This document shows positions 61,640 through 64,000 of a stretch of 64,000 bases of DNA, one piece after another. Within the stretch, counting starts at the first letter, position 1; the number at the start of each line of letters is the position of its first letter. The stretch comes from Anaerolineales bacterium (GTDB lineage: Bacteria > Chloroflexota > Anaerolineae > Anaerolineales > Villigracilaceae), in assembly GCA_023382595.1 (NCBI GenBank), contig JAHDWB010000001.1, forward strand, positions 372,001 through 436,000, given 5' to 3'. The notes beneath the pieces are model-generated. The model saw only the letters and a program-made list of their open reading frames with translations. It searched no databases and had not been told where the DNA came from. Made by a program: the position numbers and the translations under genes.

Positions 61640-63274
61640 TTACCCCAGCATCACGCCAAAATCATGGACTTCGTGTTCATGACGCTCGGTCTGCGCGATG
61701 ATGAGTTTGTTCAGCGCGTTGATATACGCCTTGGCGCTGGCGACAATAATATCAGTATCCGCGCCGTGACCGCCGTACACACGCGGATATTCCATCTCGC
61801 TTTGCGCATCCATCGTAGTGTGACCGTTCCTCCCCTGAATCCGCACGGTCACTTCACCAAGCGCGTCGATGCCTTCGGTGATAGCATGAACGTTGAACTC
61901 CAGCAGTTTATTCGGCACATTGACAATGGCGCGGATCGCCTGATACGTCGCATCCACAGGACCCGAGCCCATCGCCGCGTGCGTGTGGACAACGCCGTCA
62001 GGTCCGCGCAAACGGACAGTGGCAGTCGGCATGCCCATCGTCCCGCATGTGACCTGCAATCCGTCCAGGATGTACACATCGCGCGGCTTGTAGAATTCAT
62101 CTGCGATTACGGCTTCAAGGTCAAGGTCGGTAATGACCTTCTTGCGGTCTGCCAGATCTTTGAAACGCGCAAAGGCTTTATCCAGTTCCACTTCATCGAG
62201 CGAGTGACCCATCTCCGCAAGACGGTTGCGCAACGCGTGTCTGCCCGAATGTTTTCCCAACACCAGATTGGTCTGGTTGACGCCCACATCTTCGGGACGC
62301 ATGATCTCATACGTGGTCTGGTGTTTCAACATACCATCCTGATGAATGCCCGCCTCATGTGCAAAAGCATTCGCGCCGACGATGGCTTTGTTCGGCTGGA
62401 CGACGATCCCCGTGTAATTGCTGACGAGTCTGGAAATGCGCGAGAGTTGCTGAGTTTCAATTCCAGTATCAAGCCCAAAGACAGGGTGGCGCGTTTTCAA
62501 CGTCATCACCACTTCTTCGAGCGAGGTATTCCCAGCGCGTTCACCGATGCCGTTGATGGTCACTTCCGCTTGGCGCGCACCCGCGCGGATGCCCGCCAGT
62601 GTGTTTGCCGTCGCCATGCCCAAGTCATCGTGGCAATGCACCGAGACGGTGATGCCTGCGTGCATGCCTGGCGTTTTTTCGATGATGCCTTTGATGAGCG
62701 CATAAAATTCATCGGGCGTGGTGTAGCCCACCGTGTCGGGGATGTTCAATGTAGTCGCGCCGGCTTTGATCGCCTCACCCAAAACCACATACAAAAATTC
62801 AGGGCCAGAGCGTCCCGCATCTTCGGGCGAAAACTCCACATCATCGCACAGCGACTTCGCATACGCCACCATCTCGCTCACGCGCTGCACCACCTCTTCG
62901 GGATCCATCTTCAACTTATGCTTCATGTGGATCGGCGACGTGGCAAGAAAGGTATGAATGCGCGGGTTCTTCGCGCCTTGGACGGCTTCCCACGCCTTGT
63001 CAATATCGGATTTATTCGCCCGCGCCAGCCCTGCGATGACGGGAATCTTCGCCTCATTCTCAAGGGGAACTGGGTTGCCCACTTCAAGCGCTATGCGTCT
63101 GACAGCTTCTAGATCATCGGGCGATGCCGCAGGAAATCCCGCTTCGATAATATCCACGCCAAGCCGCGCCAGATTATGTGCCACTTCCAATTTCTCGGCA
63201 GATGTCATCGTCGCGCCGGGAGATTGCTCGCCATCGCGCAGGGTGGTGTCGAAGATTTTTACGTAATTGCTCAT
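61640..63274 (-). CDS. leuA: 2-isopropylmalate synthase
   Basis: A 544-residue enzyme; the ATG at 63274 has GGAG upstream. [18 protein letters not shown] opens the TIM barrel, [19 protein letters not shown] and [11 protein letters not shown] follow, and [12 protein letters not shown] is the LeuA signature. The C-terminal regulatory domain (about 400-525) normally binds leucine for feedback control. It makes the first committed intermediate of leucine synthesis. CimA is encoded three genes later, so the two paralogues share the LeuBCD enzymes. Confidence 0.97.
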   Translation of the reverse strand: MSNYVKIFDTTLRDGEQSPGATMTSAEKLEVAHNLARLGVDIIEAGFPAASPDDLEAVRRIALEVGNPVPLENEAKIPVIAGLARANKSDIDKAWEAVQGAKNPRIHTFLATSPIHMKHKLKMDPEEVVQRVSEMVAYAKSLCDDVEFSPEDAGRSGPEFLYVVLGEAIKAGATTLNIPDTVGYTTPDEFYALIKGIIEKTPGMHAGITVSVHCHDDLGMATANTLAGIRAGARQAEVTINGIGERAGNTSLEEVVMTLKTRHPVFGLDTGIETQQLSRISRLVSNYTGIVVQPNKAIVGANAFAHEAGIHQDGMLKHQTTYEIMRPEDVGVNQTNLVLGKHSGRHALRNRLAEMGHSLDEVELDKAFARFKDLADRKKVITDLDLEAVIADEFYKPRDVYILDGLQVTCGTMGMPTATVRLRGPDGVVHTHAAMGSGPVDATYQAIRAIVNVPNKLLEFNVHAITEGIDALGEVTVRIQGRNGHTTMDAQSEMEYPRVYGGHGADTDIIVASAKAYINALNKLIIAQTERHEHEVHDFGVMLG

Positions 63275-63285
63275 ACTCTACTCCC

Positions 63286-63349
63286 GTAGGTCACGCTTAC
63301 AGCATGACCGAATTATTATTTCAAACGTCACGTTACAAACGTGACCTAC
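63286..63349. repeat. Dispersed palindromic element (GTAGG...CCTAC), second copy
   Basis: A 64-bp element that begins GTAGGTCACGCTT and ends AACGTGACCTAC. It shares termini and general layout with 19484-19551 and lies between ilvC and leuA. Confidence 0.65.
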
Positions 63350-63355
63350 AATAAG

Positions 63356-64000
63356 CTACTTCTTCCAATTCTCCGGGCGCAGTGAACGGACCGCCGCACC
63401 AGCGCGCCACATTTCCGAGTCGCGGATGGCGGCGAGTTCCACATCCAACTTCTCGCGGTAATCGGGCTGACTGTTGGCTTCGAGCGTGATGCGCGCTTCG
63501 TTGCCGCTCTTCACGCTTTGATACAAGTCACTGAATACTGGTGCAACTGCATCGCGGAATTTGTCCTTCCAATCGAGCGCGCCGCGCTGGGCAGTCGTCG
63601 AGCAGTTCGCGTACATCCAGTCCATGCCGTTCTCACCAACGAGACGAATAAGCGACTGCGTGAGCTCCTCCACAGTTTCATTGAACGCTTCACTCGGCGA
63701 ATGTCCGTTCTTGCGCAGTTCGTTGTACTGCGCTTCCATCACGCCTGCCAACGCGCCCATCAACACGCCGCGTTCACCTGTGAGATCGGAATACACTTCC
63801 TTTTCAAACGTTGTCGGGAAGAGATAGCCCGCTCCAATGGCAATGCCCAATGCAATCGTGCGATCCTTCGCCTTGCCCGTCGCATCCTGATGGACTGCAA
63901 AACTGGCATTGATGCCCGAGCCTTCGAGGAAGTTCGCCCTCACACTGCGACCCGATCCCTTGGGGGCAACCAGCGCCACGTCCACGTGCGGAGGCGGAAG
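63356..64000 (-). CDS. ilvC: Ketol-acid reductoisomerase, C-terminal part (cut by window edge)
   Basis: About 215 C-terminal residues; the gene continues past 64000. VAPKGSGRSVRANFLEGSGIN and the KARI knotted domain with GERGVLMGALAGVMEAQYN and ANCSTTAQRGALDW are clear. The sequence resembles the eukaryotic Ilv5 type more than the common bacterial short form: it keeps NGHSPSEAFNETVEE, SQPDYREKLDVEL and the ending RSLRPENW. It isomerises and reduces acetohydroxyacids for Val, Leu and Ile. It heads the operon seen here. Confidence 0.93.
   Translation of the reverse strand, partial: LPPPHVDVALVAPKGSGRSVRANFLEGSGINASFAVHQDATGKAKDRTIALGIAIGAGYLFPTTFEKEVYSDLTGERGVLMGALAGVMEAQYNELRKNGHSPSEAFNETVEELTQSLIRLVGENGMDWMYANCSTTAQRGALDWKDKFRDAVAPVFSDLYQSVKSGNEARITLEANSQPDYREKLDVELAAIRDSEMWRAGAAVRSLRPENWKK

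Noticed and set aside
61664-63112. A 482-codon open frame on the plus strand
   Set aside because: Antisense to leuA; composition is Arg/His-rich as expected for a mirror frame.

Overview
The window looks like ordinary chromosome from a bacterium of the Chloroflexota, probably class Anaerolineae. This is inference, not a taxonomic search. The clues are secreted beta-helix proteins carrying SLH repeats, Thr/Pro-rich lipoproteins, a LytR-CpsA-Psr/VanW surface set, a TGS-kinase fusion, a ComB homologue, and many genes whose only start signal is a -10 box 6-9 nt before the ATG. I see no phage, transposase, integrase, CRISPR array or toxin-antitoxin module. Genes are dense, and most run in short operons closed by clear intrinsic terminators.

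Layout. 1-3560: a surface beta-helix/SLH protein and a lipoprotein, followed by a decayed tandem copy of the same pair. 3695-7023: lysS and greA plus an alpha/beta hydrolase; a 159-bp duplicated block has fused a truncated kynureninase to the last 28 codons of lysS. 7168-14231: PIG-L deacetylase, PilZ protein, then a dehydrogenase / RDD / ComB / cation antiporter / pterin-synthase-like / glycosyltransferase stretch and a papain-like amidase. 14276-21581: EamA transporter, DEAD-box helicase, cold-shock protein, GT-C-like membrane protein, epimerase, 3-methyladenine glycosylase, fabI, bactofilin. 21630-27622: a ProRS-like protein without its catalytic core, small membrane proteins and two oxidoreductases. 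27662-35563 (minus): TGS-kinase, panE, histidine phosphatase and a sugar operon (two GT2, WbqC, methyltransferase, RffA-type aminotransferase). 35584-42216 (minus): glpD-glpK, aquaporin, catalase, fmt. 42352-49813: two DUF4870 proteins, the LCP/HEAT/Trm112/VanW envelope set, a lipoprotein, a sulfatase and tRNA-Asn. 49865-55615 (minus): the classic rpsB-tsf-pyrH-frr-uppS-cdsA order followed by glpX. 55837-64000 (minus): a branched-chain amino-acid operon, ilvC-leuA-leuC-leuD-cimA-leuB-ilvE.

Best candidates for something little described: (i) the scattered trio of BchC-like dehydrogenase (8389), cysteine-less pterin-synthase homologue (12081) and GT4 glycosyltransferase (12546), which resembles an orphan pathway; (ii) the ProRS homologue at 21630, which keeps the editing and anticodon-binding parts but has lost motifs 1-3; (iii) recurrent leaderless start signals; (iv) a terminator-like hairpin in the cold-shock gene leader; (v) two independent duplication-decay loci at the left end. 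The rest is housekeeping, which is useful for placing the organism.
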